From Nautilus pompilius (taxonomy: Eukaryota > Mollusca > Cephalopoda > Nautilida > Nautilidae), in assembly GCA_018389105.1 (NCBI GenBank), contig JACATO010000592.1, positions 434,001-498,000 of the forward strand: a stretch of 64,000 bases of DNA. Direction: 5' to 3'. Positions within the stretch are counted from its first letter, which is position 1. Every line of letters starts with the position of its first letter. Made by a program: the position numbers and the translations under genes. Shown piece by piece: positions 23,341 to 36,127 of the stretch. The notes beneath the pieces are model-generated. The model was not told the origin of the DNA. It saw nothing but the letters and a program-made list of their open reading frames with translations, and made no database searches.

Positions 23341-23456
23341 CTATACTCTATTATGATATGCTTACTGTAAATACCTTAGAGAAAGAAGCTACCAACCCTA
23401 AAGATTTTATGTTCAAAGTCATAGATTTACTGGAAAGACAATCAAAACTAACTTAG
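23341..23456 (+). CDS. candidate terminal exon, unrecognised gene
   Basis: The acceptor TTTTAATTGATTTAG precedes a frame that continues exactly in phase from 22913 (A plus CT gives a Thr codon) and runs 38 codons to a TAG at 23454-23456. The peptide contains LEKEATNPKDFMFKVIDLLE, a charged, possibly helical stretch. GTCAGT directly follows the stop, so an unusual donor is also possible. No close polyadenylation signal is obvious: ATTAAA occurs near 24026, and AATAAA only beyond 25 kb. Confidence 0.38.
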
Positions 23457-24267
23457 GTCAGTTATGTTAGCAAAACCTCCAGATTTGTTCATTTATTTTG
23501 ATTTAGTTTTAAATGATATGCTTTCAGTAGACATTTTGAAACAAGGGAGACTAGTCTCACCGAAAGTAAAAGGAATGTTTGGTTTTGCACGCTTTGCCAA
23601 TGATGGCTTAATGATTCTAATGATGATTTTACTGGGAAAATCCTATAGTCGTAATGCTGCGATTGGTGCACATAAGTTAATTTGACATGGCATGAAAATC
23701 AATGGCTATCTCATACACCCAATTGTCTGATGGAAAGTCACAAAATGCCAGCAGGCATAGTGCTTAAAGCCCTCACTTATGACCCTAGAGAATTGGCAGG
23801 CTTATTGCCTTGCAAAGAGTTAACATGCAATGCCAGGTGCACTGGAATTATGCAGGAATTCCTACAGTTGAAAATTTTACAGTGCAGTAGAAATTAACAA
23901 AAAATGTTTTTAATGAAGCAAAAGCAAACTTTAACTCTTTCATTCCTATAATGAGGGAAGGAAATCGAGATATAAAATGTCATTTGTATAATCAGCTTTT
24001 ATTAGAACCCATTGCTAACATTTGAAATTAAACTAACGATCCCAAGACTAAGAAAGGACAAACAAAAAATTGAAAAATCACTGTACTATCTTGGTATATA
24101 AACTTTTGAAGGCACCATTATGAATATATTTGAGCAATGCAGCATTACACTGTCCATCAAGAACATTTTAGATATATACAATTTTAAAGATTCCCTACTC
24201 ACATTAAAATTTAAAGAATTTACTATTTTGGGGCAATGATATAATAGCATTTTTCCAAATGAGTGTG

Positions 24268-24291
24268 TACACACACGCACACACACACACG
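24268..24291. repeat. (AC)n microsatellite
   Basis: AC repeats with a single CG interruption. Confidence 0.9.
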
Positions 24292-25009
24292 CTAAATGGA
24301 AACATCAGAAATTTGAAATATGAAATTGATTTTCAATGAGGAGAAGGTTCAAGTATTTCTCATTACCTCATTAATAGTAATAGAACTAATGATGAAAGTA
24401 AACTTTGGTAATCTTCTGATGCTATCATCAGTATTTAGTGCTAAGAAGATACAAGACAAATGATAGGACACCAATGATGGTAACAGAAGTTGGTCTATCA
24501 AAAACGTAGGTTTGTTTGTTAGTTCAGTTTATAGCAGTAAGGAGATAGGAGCTCAAACCAACCCTCTGATCTGTAAGCAACGACTCACCAATTGTTTTTT
24601 CTTTGAAATTTACTATGAACTTTTTGAAAGCTGAGCTGATAACTTTGTAGTGGCCATTATTTTGTTCATTTCAGATATTTTGATTTGAAGAGTTCCACTA
24701 ACTATCTGGCTGATAGTCAGAAGTGCCACAGTACCTGCAGCTTTGTTGCTGTCTCTAGTATTGACATAACACTCATCCACTTTGTCCCTCACTCAGCTAA
24801 CATGGCAACTACACATTAAACTCTCACTACCATTACCTAGTTTACCTACCAGTGCAAGAACTTGGTTGCACACCCCCAAATATTCGCCAAAAGAGAATCT
24901 CTTCGTTTTTTTTTTCTTTTCAATGCACTCTGGCATTGGCACTGCTATGTCATCCTGTGCTTCTCTGATTTACGTACAAGCTTGCTATCTTCTGCTCTAG
25001 TTTATCCAA

Positions 25010-25480
25010 GAATAAAAATGGCTTCTAAACAGCACTTTATCGTCTGTCATGAGATTGCAGACTCTGCTAGGTCTGTCTACAAGCAGTGAAAATAACGTCA
25101 ACATAAAAATAATACAGACCCCATCAGATGTTTGTTTATTCATGTTGGTCACGATTTTAGGTCTATCATTAACGGCAGTCATCAAGATTAAAAGCACAGA
25201 ATTGACAAAGACAGCAGCCTATTTGTTATCTTTAATTTGCCCTTTTCTCTGTGGAAATATCAAAAGAACATCATCTGTCTTATAGCTTTGCCTGGAAACA
25301 GTGTGACGTACAATTCCAGCAGAACAAACACAGAAATGAATTTCTTTTATTTCCCTCCATCTACAGGGAGTGCTGCAGGGTTGCCCTGACACAGAGCAAG
25401 GCCCCGTCAGATGCCAGACAAACTGGGTCTTTTCACCCTTAAGCAAAGTCCACACGTGTGGAAACAAAATACCCTGTAGT
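25010..25480. promoter_or_regulatory. possible conserved non-coding block
   Basis: The block is less AT-rich than its surroundings, free of simple repeats, and open for short stretches on both strands without codon-like bias. It includes TTAATTTGCCCTTTTCTCTG and similar non-repetitive text. This is an inference from texture only; no homologue was checked. Confidence 0.2.
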
Positions 25481-27978
25481 AAATAATCAGAATTGTTTCC
25501 TGAGAAAACTTATTGATTCTTGTCATTAAAGATGTAATATTTATGTTAGATAAATAGAAACAAAGATATGGTCAAATAGCCTGAAACAAGTAGAGTAATC
25601 AAAAGGAGATTTATTCCACTCCAGAAACTATCATAATAGATTTTCAAAGTTAAAACATTCAGTAGGAATCCATCAGCACAAAACTTGCAAATTAAACAAA
25701 TAAGTGAAATTTCAATTCTCTCAGGAGAATCTTAATTTTAAAATTATTCATTCATTTAATTTAATAAAAATTTCATGATGCATATTTTTTTTTTGTTTTT
25801 CAGGTTTTTCCCCTTTCTTGTGACAAATGGTGTTTTTCTGAAAGAAAACATCTGCTATTTCATTATAAACTATTCCCTCCCCAAGTAATAAATACTATTT
25901 TTGGGTGTATTTTGTCTTATAGCACGAGGAGGAATAAGAATAAAGGGAGATTACTGTACTATATATAACCTCGCGTGTAAGAACTGCAAGTTGGAGACTG
26001 ATGTGATAAATATCTATATACATACTCCAATACTCTTTCTGACCTTTATTAGTATTTAAGCTACAGGGACTAGATCAATGTTGGTCCCCAGTATGGCCAG
26101 TACCCCCCCCAACCCCTGGAGATTATTGATTGATAGCTTTGATAGCTATATTCTCTCGATCATGATGGCTTTAATCATAAGGAGAAATGCATTTTACACA
26201 TATTTTCACACCTACAAAGTTAAAAAAAAAACAACCTGTACACGAAATGTTTGTTTAAGGTTTTCTTAAAGCTAATTCGTAGTAAATAACTAATCCCTTG
26301 TGTCTTGTATATTTCTACCCAGTTAAACTAGTCTCAACAGAACTGCAGATCCAGATGTATTATCAATGGCAGGTGGGGCTAGACAACTGCTCACTTTGAA
26401 ATCACTAAGACAAGATCATCTATTAATGGCCAGGTAAAATAGCAGCTCCTGCACCTACACCCGGCGCAGAGATGTAACTGGCTTATTTAGAAAGGAGGGA
26501 AAGAAATAGTGGTTTGTTTTTTGATGATGATCACCATTTCTTAGTCTTCAAAGAACAAAAAATTATAAGAAAACATTACAAATGGCTGGAAATCACGATG
26601 CCAGCAAGAACAGGACATTACATCCGCAATGTGTTATTTATGGAGAGTATTCCCACCAACTAACCAGTAGAAACAGAACTACCTAGTGGTCCACTGACTG
26701 ACTCTCTACTCCCTGTCAGCATCACTGTTCTCCACAGCAGCCCCGTTAGTGGCACTTATTTTGTGGTTCCAAAGAAAGGTGTCAGGAAGACTGAAAGATT
26801 TAGTGAATATAAGGCAGCAGGAAACCATTATATTTTATGCAAAGGGTTTTTTTTTTGTAAAAAAAAATCTTTAGGAGTTCTGGAAGGTTTTCCAGGTACT
26901 TGTGGACTGCAGATAGTAAAATGTCTCAGATGTTCCCTGACACCAGGTTGCACTACCTAAAAGTGTGGTTCATGTGCAGCAAACTCAGGCACCCAGGTGT
27001 CAACACAACTTGTATCTTGATTAATTCTATTTATCCACAATTCTCATACTAAAGAAATATTTCATAAAATGAAACACTTCTAGCTGGGACCTTTGAAATA
27101 CATAAATTCATTCAGAACAACCTAAATACTATACAAGCAAAATCCAGGTTATCCTCTGAATAAAGGTGTTGTTGCCTAAGTATGTCTTATAAAAATTTTT
27201 AGTGTGTATTTTTTTTAAAATTAGGAATGGGATTAAAATTGGTCAGCAACTAAATGCTAGTTAATTCAAACTTTATGAGAGAAGAACGATAACAGAAAAT
27301 ACTATCAGTAGTAACATAATATTGTTAGTTATCAGATTAAAATCCATATATTCACTGACTTTCCAGAAAATTATTCCCATACAGTGCTGAAAAACAACTG
27401 TACATTTGCTAAAAGAACCTTTTTCATTGACAGAATTCATCTCTTAAGCTAAATAAGAAAAACATCTGCAGTAACAGAATAAATGAATAATTCTAATTAT
27501 ATATATATGCCACAGATTATCAGTTTAAATATTAACCACAAGCTTGTCTTTATCCGGAAGAGTACACCTACAGTGCTGTTATTGTTTTAACAAATAACTC
27601 ATTTTCATACTATTTTTGTAAAACTAAATTTTTTTAATTCCCAGTTATACATAATAAAACTATTTTTATTATTAAATTATTATTTGTGCATTAGACTTTA
27701 AAATTGGACTTGTGAATTTCCAATAATGCGAGGGTGCCTGGAGTATTTGTAAATCAATTAAGAAATTTTCAGAATAATTTATCAAAACAATGCGTTAATA
27801 CCATATTCAGAGCTCAATATAAAACCATCTGGATAGCTGTCAGAACAGTGATGTATGGTGATGCTTACCACTCATCAATTTTTCAAGACCTGCGGTGTTC
27901 AATATACTGATAGAACGTAAAGTGAAAATGGTGGAGTGTGAAATCAGAAATCACCTGAACCATCCTGTAGTATTACGT

Positions 27979-28003
27979 GTCTGTCTGTCTGTCTGTCTGT
28001 CTC
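27979..28003. repeat. (GTCT)n microsatellite
   Basis: Six tetranucleotide GTCT repeats, then CTCTCTCCC. Confidence 0.9.
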
Positions 28004-28286
28004 TCTCCCGTGTATCACTGGTTGGACAGGTAGTTGCAGTCGCGCACTGCTGATGACAAGGAAGTCCCTGAACGCGCACGACAGGTCAGGAGAGTTAATT
28101 GCGAGATAATGTGGTAGGTGAAGTAAGGTCATATGGCGTCCTCAAATTGGCTGTCATGTTGACAGCTTCATCAATGGAACAGCGAGGAAAATCAAATCAT
28201 TGCTGTCTTAATTCAATTTTTGCCACTCTGTTCATCATAAAGCTTTTGTTGTCTGGAATACTCTTGTCTGCTACAACAATCAGAAA

Positions 28287-28312
28287 AAAAAGAGAGAGAG
28301 AGAGAGAGAGGA
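28287..28312. repeat. (AG)n microsatellite
   Basis: Eleven to twelve AG repeats after an A8 tract. Confidence 0.9.
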
Positions 28313-28518
28313 ACTAGAGTGTGCGCAGAGAGGAGGAGAGAAGAGGGGAGAAAGGAGAGATGCTGTTTAACAACTGTCTCCATACCTTGTGATTTTATGA
28401 TCAGCAGCACCAAATGTTTGGACTAAAAACAAATGAATGTTCCCCAAGGACCAATTATAAGTCTTACTCTCTTAAAGATCTTCACTGTTACTAAACTGTT
28501 CTTAAGGTGACTCAACCT

Positions 28519-28866
28519 TTAACCTCCCCTTATTTTTTTATCCATTAAATTTTTCTCATCCATTGCCCTGTATTCATCTGACAACATTTGTAGAAAAGGA
28601 TTAGTCGGAAAATCTGCAGACATCAATTTTTTTGTAACACAAAAACAGAGATAACACAGAGATACTCTGACCCCTAATTTGTCATATGCATCAAGCAGGA
28701 GGAGGAGGTCTGGATAAAAGGGCCAAGTAGCTAATTGCTCATCTTCATCTTTCATTGACTGCCATCTTTTTAACACTCCAACAACAAAAGCATGGTGGGG
28801 GCAGACAAATTTAGATAACAGTGGAATTATAGGTTGCTCTTTTAATAATTTTAGATAAATTATTTT
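28519..28866 (-). CDS. candidate exon or retrocopy, unrecognised protein
   Basis: On the minus strand an acceptor-like GGCTGGCTTTCAG precedes about 115 codons open to a TAA at 28519-28521. A donor-like GGGGAG|GTTAAA lies just before the stop, so either a terminal or an internal exon is possible. The peptide is helical and leucine-rich at the start (LKLLKEQPIIPLLSKF), then RWQSMKDEDEQLATWPFYPD, then a Leu-rich run. It recalls HEAT-like or Integrator-type helical proteins only in general texture; I do not recognise a family. No partner exon was identified with confidence. Confidence 0.33.
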   Translation of the reverse strand, partial: KIIYLKLLKEQPIIPLLSKFVCPHHAFVVGVLKRWQSMKDEDEQLATWPFYPDLLLLLDAYDKLGVRVSLCYLCFCVTKKLMSADFPTNPFLQMLSDEYRAMDEKNLMDKKIRGG

Positions 28867-29279
28867 CTGAAAGCCAGCCAAACCATTTATTTCCTTTCAC
28901 CTACAAAATTGAGCTATCATTACAGTTAGTGTTTGCCATAATATGCATTCTCTGGAAACTAATTATTTTAACATGTTTTATTCTTATCAGATTATTTGCA
29001 TTAATCATATAGTTTTCATGAGCTACTGAATAATTTACTGTTTCCAGTGTAGAAAACTGTTCCAAACTTTTTCTGTCATAACTTTCTCTGTCAGGATTTA
29101 AATTTATGATAAATACAACAGTAGCAGTACTAGGGATTTTTATTTGTGGGAGAAATAGATTTCTTCCTTTGATAAGTACATTTTCTTTTTCATTATTACC
29201 AAGAACCGATAATAAGATTTGTTGGATTGATTATAATGTATGGGAGACACAACTAAAAGTAAACTATTTATGATGAAAC

Positions 29280-29308
29280 ACACACACACACACATATATA
29301 TATATATT
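29280..29308. repeat. (CA)n(TA)n microsatellite
   Basis: Seven CA repeats followed by about seven TA repeats. Confidence 0.9.
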
Positions 29309-31290
29309 AATGTGCTGAAAGAAGTGATTGGTTATTGAGAGTGAGAGAAAATAGTACTTCAAATTAATTATCTGTACTTTTCAATGAAGACAAACAAAAT
29401 TGTTCCACAAAAATCAACTTTTAAAAAATATGGTTCTTTAAAGAGGATTGAGGTGGTGAATTATTAGAAGAGGGAACTTTTTAATAGGATAAATAGTTAG
29501 GTGGCAGAGTTTGCAAGTCTTATACTGGGAGTATTAAATATATTATTTTTTAAATTAAAATAATAACGAATGTACACGCGCATATCTACTTTCTCTCATA
29601 CACTCACAGATACACTCAGGCGCACATACAAATAGTCACATTCACACACCCACACATTCTCACTCATACCATCACACACATTCTCACATACAATGCATAA
29701 GATTTTCTAAATGCTACAGTAAATAAAGCAAATGAATTTTATGCATAAATGTAGAGAGAAACGGAAAATTAAAATGGCCAAGTTCATTTAGAAAAGGTTT
29801 AGAAAATGTTAACACGTGAGTTTAAATACAATTTTTGGAAAGCAGTAAAAGAGTGAGTTGTGCTGTGGTGAGGAGACAGATGGCTGTAGTTTGTTTTTGC
29901 TCTAACTTGAAACTATATTATTGCCCTGCTTGTTTAACAGTTGACAGCGATTTTAATCACAGTATTACATTTTTCCCTCTCCATCAGTTTAAACTGTTAA
30001 CATTGTAAGATTAGATTTTAAAAATCAGTGAAAACTACTCTTCCTCGTTATCCTTCTTATTAAAGCCTGGCTCATGTTTTCAGGGTTTTAAAGCAACTTT
30101 GGATGGATGCTCACGAGTATTCAGGACCAAACTCCTGGCCACTTACATTCATCTTCAGTTTTTTTCTTCTTTTCCAGGTTAAAGTAACGACAAGCAAATA
30201 TGGCCAAAATAATTTCTATATGTGACAGATCTTCCAAAATTTGAAGCCATGTCTACTACATCCCCCAGCAGCTGATAGGGTAGAGTAGTTATGGGACGGT
30301 CTTAGCTTTGGAACAAAGCTGGAGTTATGGGACCTTCTTATCTAAACACTGAGGTGGTTCTTTTACTTCATTAGTTGCTAGGTATCAGGTGCTGCAGTCA
30401 TGGGTTCTGTGATTACACAAAAAAAGCTATTTCATTCTTGTACAACTAAATACATTTTTAAACAAGCATTGCACAAATGTAAAAGCTTATTATTTGTAAA
30501 TAGATTGCTTTAATTTGACAGGTATGTCCTTATAGGATGTATCCCCATAAGAGAGCTACTTATACAGATATGCATGAATTTCAGAGCCCCTCATCACCAC
30601 ACCTGAAGGGTATTCCTCCTTGCCAACATCATTGAGTAATCACGATCACAACTTCATTTGAGAAATAAATAAAGTCAACGTTATAGAACATCCAGTTTAA
30701 TGCCTGATCAAGCACCTGTCTACTTTTATTTTAGTGGGATTTAATATACTTACATTAAAAAAAAACTACATGGATCTGGAATTTAATGAATATGACTTGT
30801 AAGGATGCTAGTCAATTTTTTAAAAAAAGAAAGAAAATTTTGTCTATAGTTTTGTTTGCCGCCACAGGGGAAGAGTGCCAATGTGCGCAAAGAATTTTAT
30901 TTTTAAAAGATGTTTCGAGTATTTTAATTTTAAGTAAAACATTACATGAACAGGTATGCTAACCTCTGTTGAGTCATTACATCTTGTAACAAGAAGACAC
31001 TAAATAGTTCATATTATTTGCTGTGTTGTGTGTGCATGTGTATTTTAGATATTTGATCAGAAAAGTAACTATCAAAAACAAACAAACAGTAAATACTTTC
31101 CAATGATGAACACTAGCTAGCTGAGGAGGAAAACTGGACTTATACAATATTAATCTCGCCTGCTTTTTACTTTTCATTTATTTAATTTTAGTGACAGTGT
31201 TTGGAAATACTATATGACAGGTAAGGAAACATCAAGCAAGGTGAATTTGATATACCAGGATTATGCTTGAGACAAGTACCCATAAGAGAT

Positions 31291-31328
31291 ATTAATAATA
31301 ATAATAATAATGTGTGTGTGTGTGTGTG
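31291..31328. repeat. (ATA)n(TG)n compound microsatellite
   Basis: Six ATA-type repeats, then nine TG repeats. Confidence 0.9.
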
Positions 31329-33469
31329 CTTACATGTGATTCCTCAATTTCAAGATATCAACAAACATTTGGTTTGAGCTACAGGTGGAAGCAAAGGTTT
31401 TTCAGACAACTGGGCATCATTGTGTTATACTAGAGAAGATTAAAATACTTGATTATCAAAACTAAATTTACGATAAAAATAACAGCTTTATGCTTAAGCT
31501 AAAACTAATTTTATTTTAATTATTGAAAAGAAAGAAAGAATACTACACATCTTAGATATAGAAATATGTGATTTGTGTGTGTCTACAGTTCATGCACACA
31601 GTATACCAAAAGTTATAAAACAATCTTAGTACCGTAAATCAAAGTGATGACTGAAGCAGAACACGCGGTCGTCTGTCCAGCCACTATTTTTATAGATGCA
31701 GCATATTAATTTAATAATCCATAACAATTATTTTCTTCTTAGTGTTCTTACAGCAGCAACCGCAACACATGTTGCCTGGCAACAGTGGGAACTAATCTTG
31801 GAGTGATTAGAAGAAAAAAATTCTTATGCAAGTATTATTTTAATAATTCAGCAGAGGTACATAATTCTGTTTCTGTTCCAGCTGACACAAGAATGCTACT
31901 AGTGCAACCATCCTTTCTTGTGATGCTACATTGATGGGGATTAAATCTCAGCACATGCATCAGTTAATTGTTTTTTTTTCAGAATGAAAATATTTTAGAT
32001 TCATTCATCCTGAATGTTTCAAACCATTTCCAACTGTATATAGATAGATGTCTTCTAGATATTAAATTTCCTGTTGCCTTCACTATCTGAGATATCATAG
32101 TAACCAAGGTGGCAGGGTACTGGTCAGTTTCCTAATAGTTACTTAGCTTTTGTTAAAACCTTTCCCCTTTGCTGTTAAGTCCTTAGCTCTACCACACTAA
32201 AATTTCTTTTAAAATCATTTGAATTAATGTAATCTAATTTGACACAAAACCTCTTCTGTTGGCATTTCCCTCACCTGCTGTTATCTGATGGATACAATGA
32301 CATTTGTAATTAACTGGTGCTTCCTGTATCTTCCTTATCATCATCATTTGGCACCATACTTCAGCGATATTTTGTCTTGAAATGACTACATCTGTTAACA
32401 TTGTAAATACAAACCTGACTTAAAAGAGGAAGAAAACTTATTATTTATATTTTATTATCTCTATAGCATCCTATACCTTAGTACTATGAAGACTGGTTGT
32501 TGTTGTTTTTCTTTAGAAATAATTTTAGATTATTATTATTATATTATTATTATTATTGATGAATGCTAGCTGTAGAGCAGATTTCATACATTTTAAAATA
32601 TACAACTGAATTAGCAGCCAGTTAAAATGTAAAGAAGTTATTCTTCAAAATGTTTTAACTGTGATTGATTTTTCTCTACTTAATTATGTCTTGGAGGAGG
32701 AGATGCAGTTCAAATGCTTTGTTTGGACAGAACCTATGTAGATCATAGAGCAAAGGGAGATAATTACTGTAGCTGTGTTGTCTTTTATAAATTATTGGTT
32801 CATTAGTAATTATGTTCATCCAATTTTGACATTAGCTGCCCATCTGCAATTAATTAATTAATTTCTTTATTTATTTTCTTTATTAATCATCTTAGTTAAA
32901 TCCCTTTTTTGTTTTTTTTTTTTAAATTTCACTTTTGATTTCTGAGGAAAAGCACCTCTAATTGTAGGTAGGCTGCAATACTTTGTCATGAGATGCAGAT
33001 TTCTCTATAGTAAAAAGAACGGATTTTAAAAGTCGTCAAAAATAATAGATGTCGTTTTAATCTGCATTTTTTTAATGCAGCAAATAGAATTACAATTAAT
33101 ACAAATCATATAAAACTTAACAAATTACCTTTCTGCTACTGCTAACCTCGGTGCTTGCAGATCATTTTGAATTCTCCCATAATTATGAAAATGCGCTACA
33201 TATCCATGTTTCTGGATAATTTTAAGTATACAAAATTTAATAAAGTACATTATTACAATGTGGTATTTATTTATATTCTGATTGGTAATTTTTGTGATCC
33301 AGTTTTCTTCTTAAATCAGTGTCCTTTGTTTTAGATTTAGACAAACATCTCATGATTAAGAAAAAAACAAAAGGAACATCAGGTTGGTTGTGTGCTGTTA
33401 CCCAGTGTAGGATTATCCAGTGTATTGGCGGTAGGCACACAGTGAAAGTAACAAATTTCCTCTGGATAT

Positions 33470-33545
33470 TGGATATTCAAATGAAAAACTGGCTGAAAAT
33501 AAGATCACTGTAATCATCAAGCCAGATTTTATTTGAATGATGTCT
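33470..33545. repeat. short palindromic MITE-like repeat, full copy
   Basis: GGATATTCAAATGAAAAACT on the left and CCAGATTTTATTTGAATGAT on the right are inverted counterparts around ATCACTGTAATCATC. It belongs to the same family as 633-717. Confidence 0.65.
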
Positions 33546-34058
33546 TTAGCACATACAAATAAGGGGGGGGTAGTAAATAAACATTATATTATATATAAAC
33601 AGACAGCTGGCTTTGTTCGTAGAAACCAAAAATATATGTATAATCTTAGTGGTGTTCACTATAAAACTATTAGGTTTGCATGCTGTCTAAATTATTTATG
33701 GTGGTTTGTCATATCCAGATTAATGGCCATGATATTTCCTAGTTTTGTACAGATTTTTTTAGATATTACATCAGATATTTTTAATGTCTTTTTTTCTTCT
33801 TTTCTCTTCTTTAAAATTAAGATTGCATGCAGAGAAAGAATTCAGATACAAAAAATAAATCTGCAAATCCATCTTTGGCTGCTTTTCCTTAACCAGTCAA
33901 AAACATCTGTCTATCTACACAAGTTTGACAGGGATTTTAATTTACCATGTTGTATATGCTATACGATTAACATCAGTTCACAGACATGTGAATTAATCTC
34001 TTTTTTTAAAAAAAAAGTAATTGAGAATGCTAAGCTAACCGTTTTTATCGTCAAATGA
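33537..34058 (+). CDS. longest open frame in the window, doubtful
   Basis: 173 codons are open, but the residues are heavily Phe, Ile, Leu, Lys and Tyr, as expected from AT-rich DNA, and no family is recognised. It begins inside a palindromic repeat copy. A G8 run lies at 33563-33570. A second frame (34055-34237, 60 codons) starts on the ATGA that ends this one; in an animal genome this overlap is most likely coincidence. It could be the remnant of an unidentified transposon. Confidence 0.15.
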   Translation: MMSLAHTNKGGVVNKHYIIYKQTAGFVRRNQKYMYNLSGVHYKTIRFACCLNYLWWFVISRLMAMIFPSFVQIFLDITSDIFNVFFSSFLFFKIKIACRERIQIQKINLQIHLWLLFLNQSKTSVYLHKFDRDFNLPCCICYTINISSQTCELISFFKKKVIENAKLTVFIVK

Positions 34059-34387
34059 AAAGGACAACAACAATAGGAGAGTACACGAGAGTTTATAAAT
34101 TAGCTCAACTTGCAGCCATACTAGACAGAAACTCTTTTGCACATGCACGTACACCTTTCTTATATAGCAACACAAGTGTGGATTGTAATGAACTGCCAGT
34201 TTACATTGTTATTAGTGGAAAAGCTAACTGGTTTTAAAATTGTGTTGATAGCTATACTTTCTCACCTTGCCTTCCTCCTCCTTCCTGTAAGCATCCATTA
34301 ATGTAACTTAGTTCCAGATAAAGTACACAGTCAGTGATCATCATAGCAGCCTACAATTATACTATAGACTCCAGACTTTTTACTTAT

Positions 34388-34432
34388 TATTATTATTATT
34401 ATTATTATTATGATAATAATAATATATCAGTT
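34388..34432. repeat. (ATT)n microsatellite with inverted AAT tail
   Basis: About nine TTA/ATT repeats followed by GATAATAATAAT, forming a possible fold-back. A second ATT run lies at 34778-34798. Confidence 0.9.
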
Positions 34433-34830
34433 CTGAATAAATACTTCATATACTTAAACTCTCCTATTATACTAGCTTCATATATCACAGTAAATAAATA
34501 AACTACTTAATGAATTTTTTTGAAAATACAGGTGTCATAAAAGAAGAGAGCCACACTGCCCTCAGATATATTTCTAAAAATGTCTAGAACAGATGGTATT
34601 CTGAAGCAAATAGTTCACCAGAGAATTTACTATATACAAAACCCATCTGTCCAAAATATGGACTCCCAGTAAGCTTTTTATAATCATGTAAAGATCCATA
34701 TAAAATTACTATACTAAGCTTGCATGATTAATAAACATTAGATTTTACTTAGAATGTTTAAAAAAACAATGCTGAATTATTATTATTATTATTATTATAT
34801 GTCTTCCTTTGTCTTTCCCTATATGTATGA

Positions 34831-34909
34831 TAGGATCATTCAAATGAAATCTGGTTGAAAATAGAATTATCTTAATTGTATCCAGCTGGGTTTCATTTGA
34901 GCCCCTAAC
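34831..34909. repeat. short palindromic MITE-like repeat, full copy
   Basis: TAGGATCATTCAAATGAAAT at the left and GGGTTTCATTTGAGCCCCTA at the right are inverted repeats; the centre reads GAATTATCTTAATTG. It is a clear member of the dispersed family. Confidence 0.7.
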
Positions 34910-36127
34910 ATGTAAATTGTGAAAATGAAGTGTTTTGTAATTAATTTTAATTTTATGTATGAGTTATTTCCCTTTTGAAAAGAAGTTGTGCTAGAAACTC
35001 CATTAGCATGCTGCTTCTCAGTCCTGTTTACTTCATCACAAACTGACTGGCTTCACAATGCTGGCCCTGTTTAGAAGGGTGAAGGGAGCTCTTTACTTTG
35101 TCATTGTTCCTATTTGCAGTCTTTTGTCTCTATATCTCTTTTTTTTTAAAGGGGGCATTTACTATAGTTTTGCTACATTTGATAGTTAATTAAAACTTAT
35201 ATATTACATATTTCTGCATGAATATCCCTAACCAGATGTTAGATGTGCTATGAAAATTACTTTAAAAGACAACAAAATAGGAAATTAAATTTTTATTTTT
35301 ACATTTTCATTAGCTTTCCACTGGTTTACAGTAGTGAAAAAGATACCAGAATTTCAACTTTAATTATAGTATGATAACTTAACAAATCCAAATAACATTA
35401 CAAAGGGGAGCAGTCATTTTACTGTGATGTTGAGCCAGGGCAAGTTTGACTGTTTTGCCTGCCTAACTTGCTGTAAAATGGCCACTTTGAGTCATTAATA
35501 GAATTTTAAAATTATATAATTTATCTTGACCAATGCCAAAATTTGACAAAAGTGTGTTTTTGATTGAAAGGTTATTTTACAGTGTAATATGATGTAGAAA
35601 ACTGCTACTTTTTTATAAAGAAATCTTAGCAGCGAAACAGTTAAGCTGTGCTGTGTGAAAAGAGAACTCCATAAGCAAGGACCTTACATTGATTCTCTAA
35701 GCATCAAATGACTCCCCCTTTTTTTGCCTATAAAATTTGGAAAGGTGATAGATCTCTGATAAATGAGATTTGTTTTACTAAATAATTTCCATTTGTTCTT
35801 TAAAACTTCTGTAGAAGCTTCATCTATATGAGGTGAAAAGTTAAATGGTGATGTGGGTTGTTGGTTCTGGTGTTTCCCCATCACCTGGTTCTTTACTTAA
35901 TTTGTTGGTTAGTACTACTAAGGTTATACAAAATGTCCAAGCTAATTATTTACTCTCTAATGTAAGTTTAGTCTCTGATGATGGTTACTAGCAGAGAATA
36001 GAGAATGTCCTCTCACTTACAAATGCGACAATATTTATACCTAAAGGTTTAAAAAAGTGAAGTTGTCGTTTTTCATTTTTAAATACAGAGAACATAAAGT
36101 GATGTCAACCTGCATGCTATACCATGC
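34910..36127. other. non-coding DNA, one weak minus-strand frame
   Basis: No supported gene. A minus-strand frame (35684-35884) ends beside AATCAAT|GTAAGG and has a non-repetitive peptide, but it lacks a convincing acceptor or start context. Confidence 0.35.

Larger units (their letters stand above)
23457..28518. other. non-coding DNA with one candidate conserved block
   Basis: Apart from the block at 25010-25480 and an AC microsatellite at 24268-24291, I see no supported gene. Splice-bounded short open frames at 25804-25884 and 26323-26372 exist. The first is open in two frames at once, so neither is trusted. Confidence 0.35.
28867..33469. other. non-coding AT-rich DNA with microsatellites
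   Basis: No gene supported. It holds an AC/AT microsatellite (29280-29308), a degenerate CA-rich tract with CACTCACA and CACACAT variants (about 29575-29695), and an ATA/GT compound microsatellite (31291-31328). A 29-bp segment at about 31190-31218 has a good acceptor and the donor GACAG|GTAAGG, but is too short to trust. Confidence 0.4.

Noticed and set aside
25804..25884. Splice-bounded 81-bp exon candidate
   Set aside because: It is open in two different frames and short enough to be expected by chance in AT-rich DNA.
31190..31218. 29-bp micro-exon with acceptor and GACAG|GTAAGG donor
   Set aside because: Too short to judge and no neighbouring exons in matching phase.
34055..34237. Operon-like ATGA overlap with the preceding frame
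   Set aside because: The surrounding DNA is clearly animal-type, where such overlaps are most likely coincidental.
35684..35884. Minus-strand exon candidate beside AAT|GTAAGG
   Set aside because: No convincing acceptor or start context; retained only as a comment.
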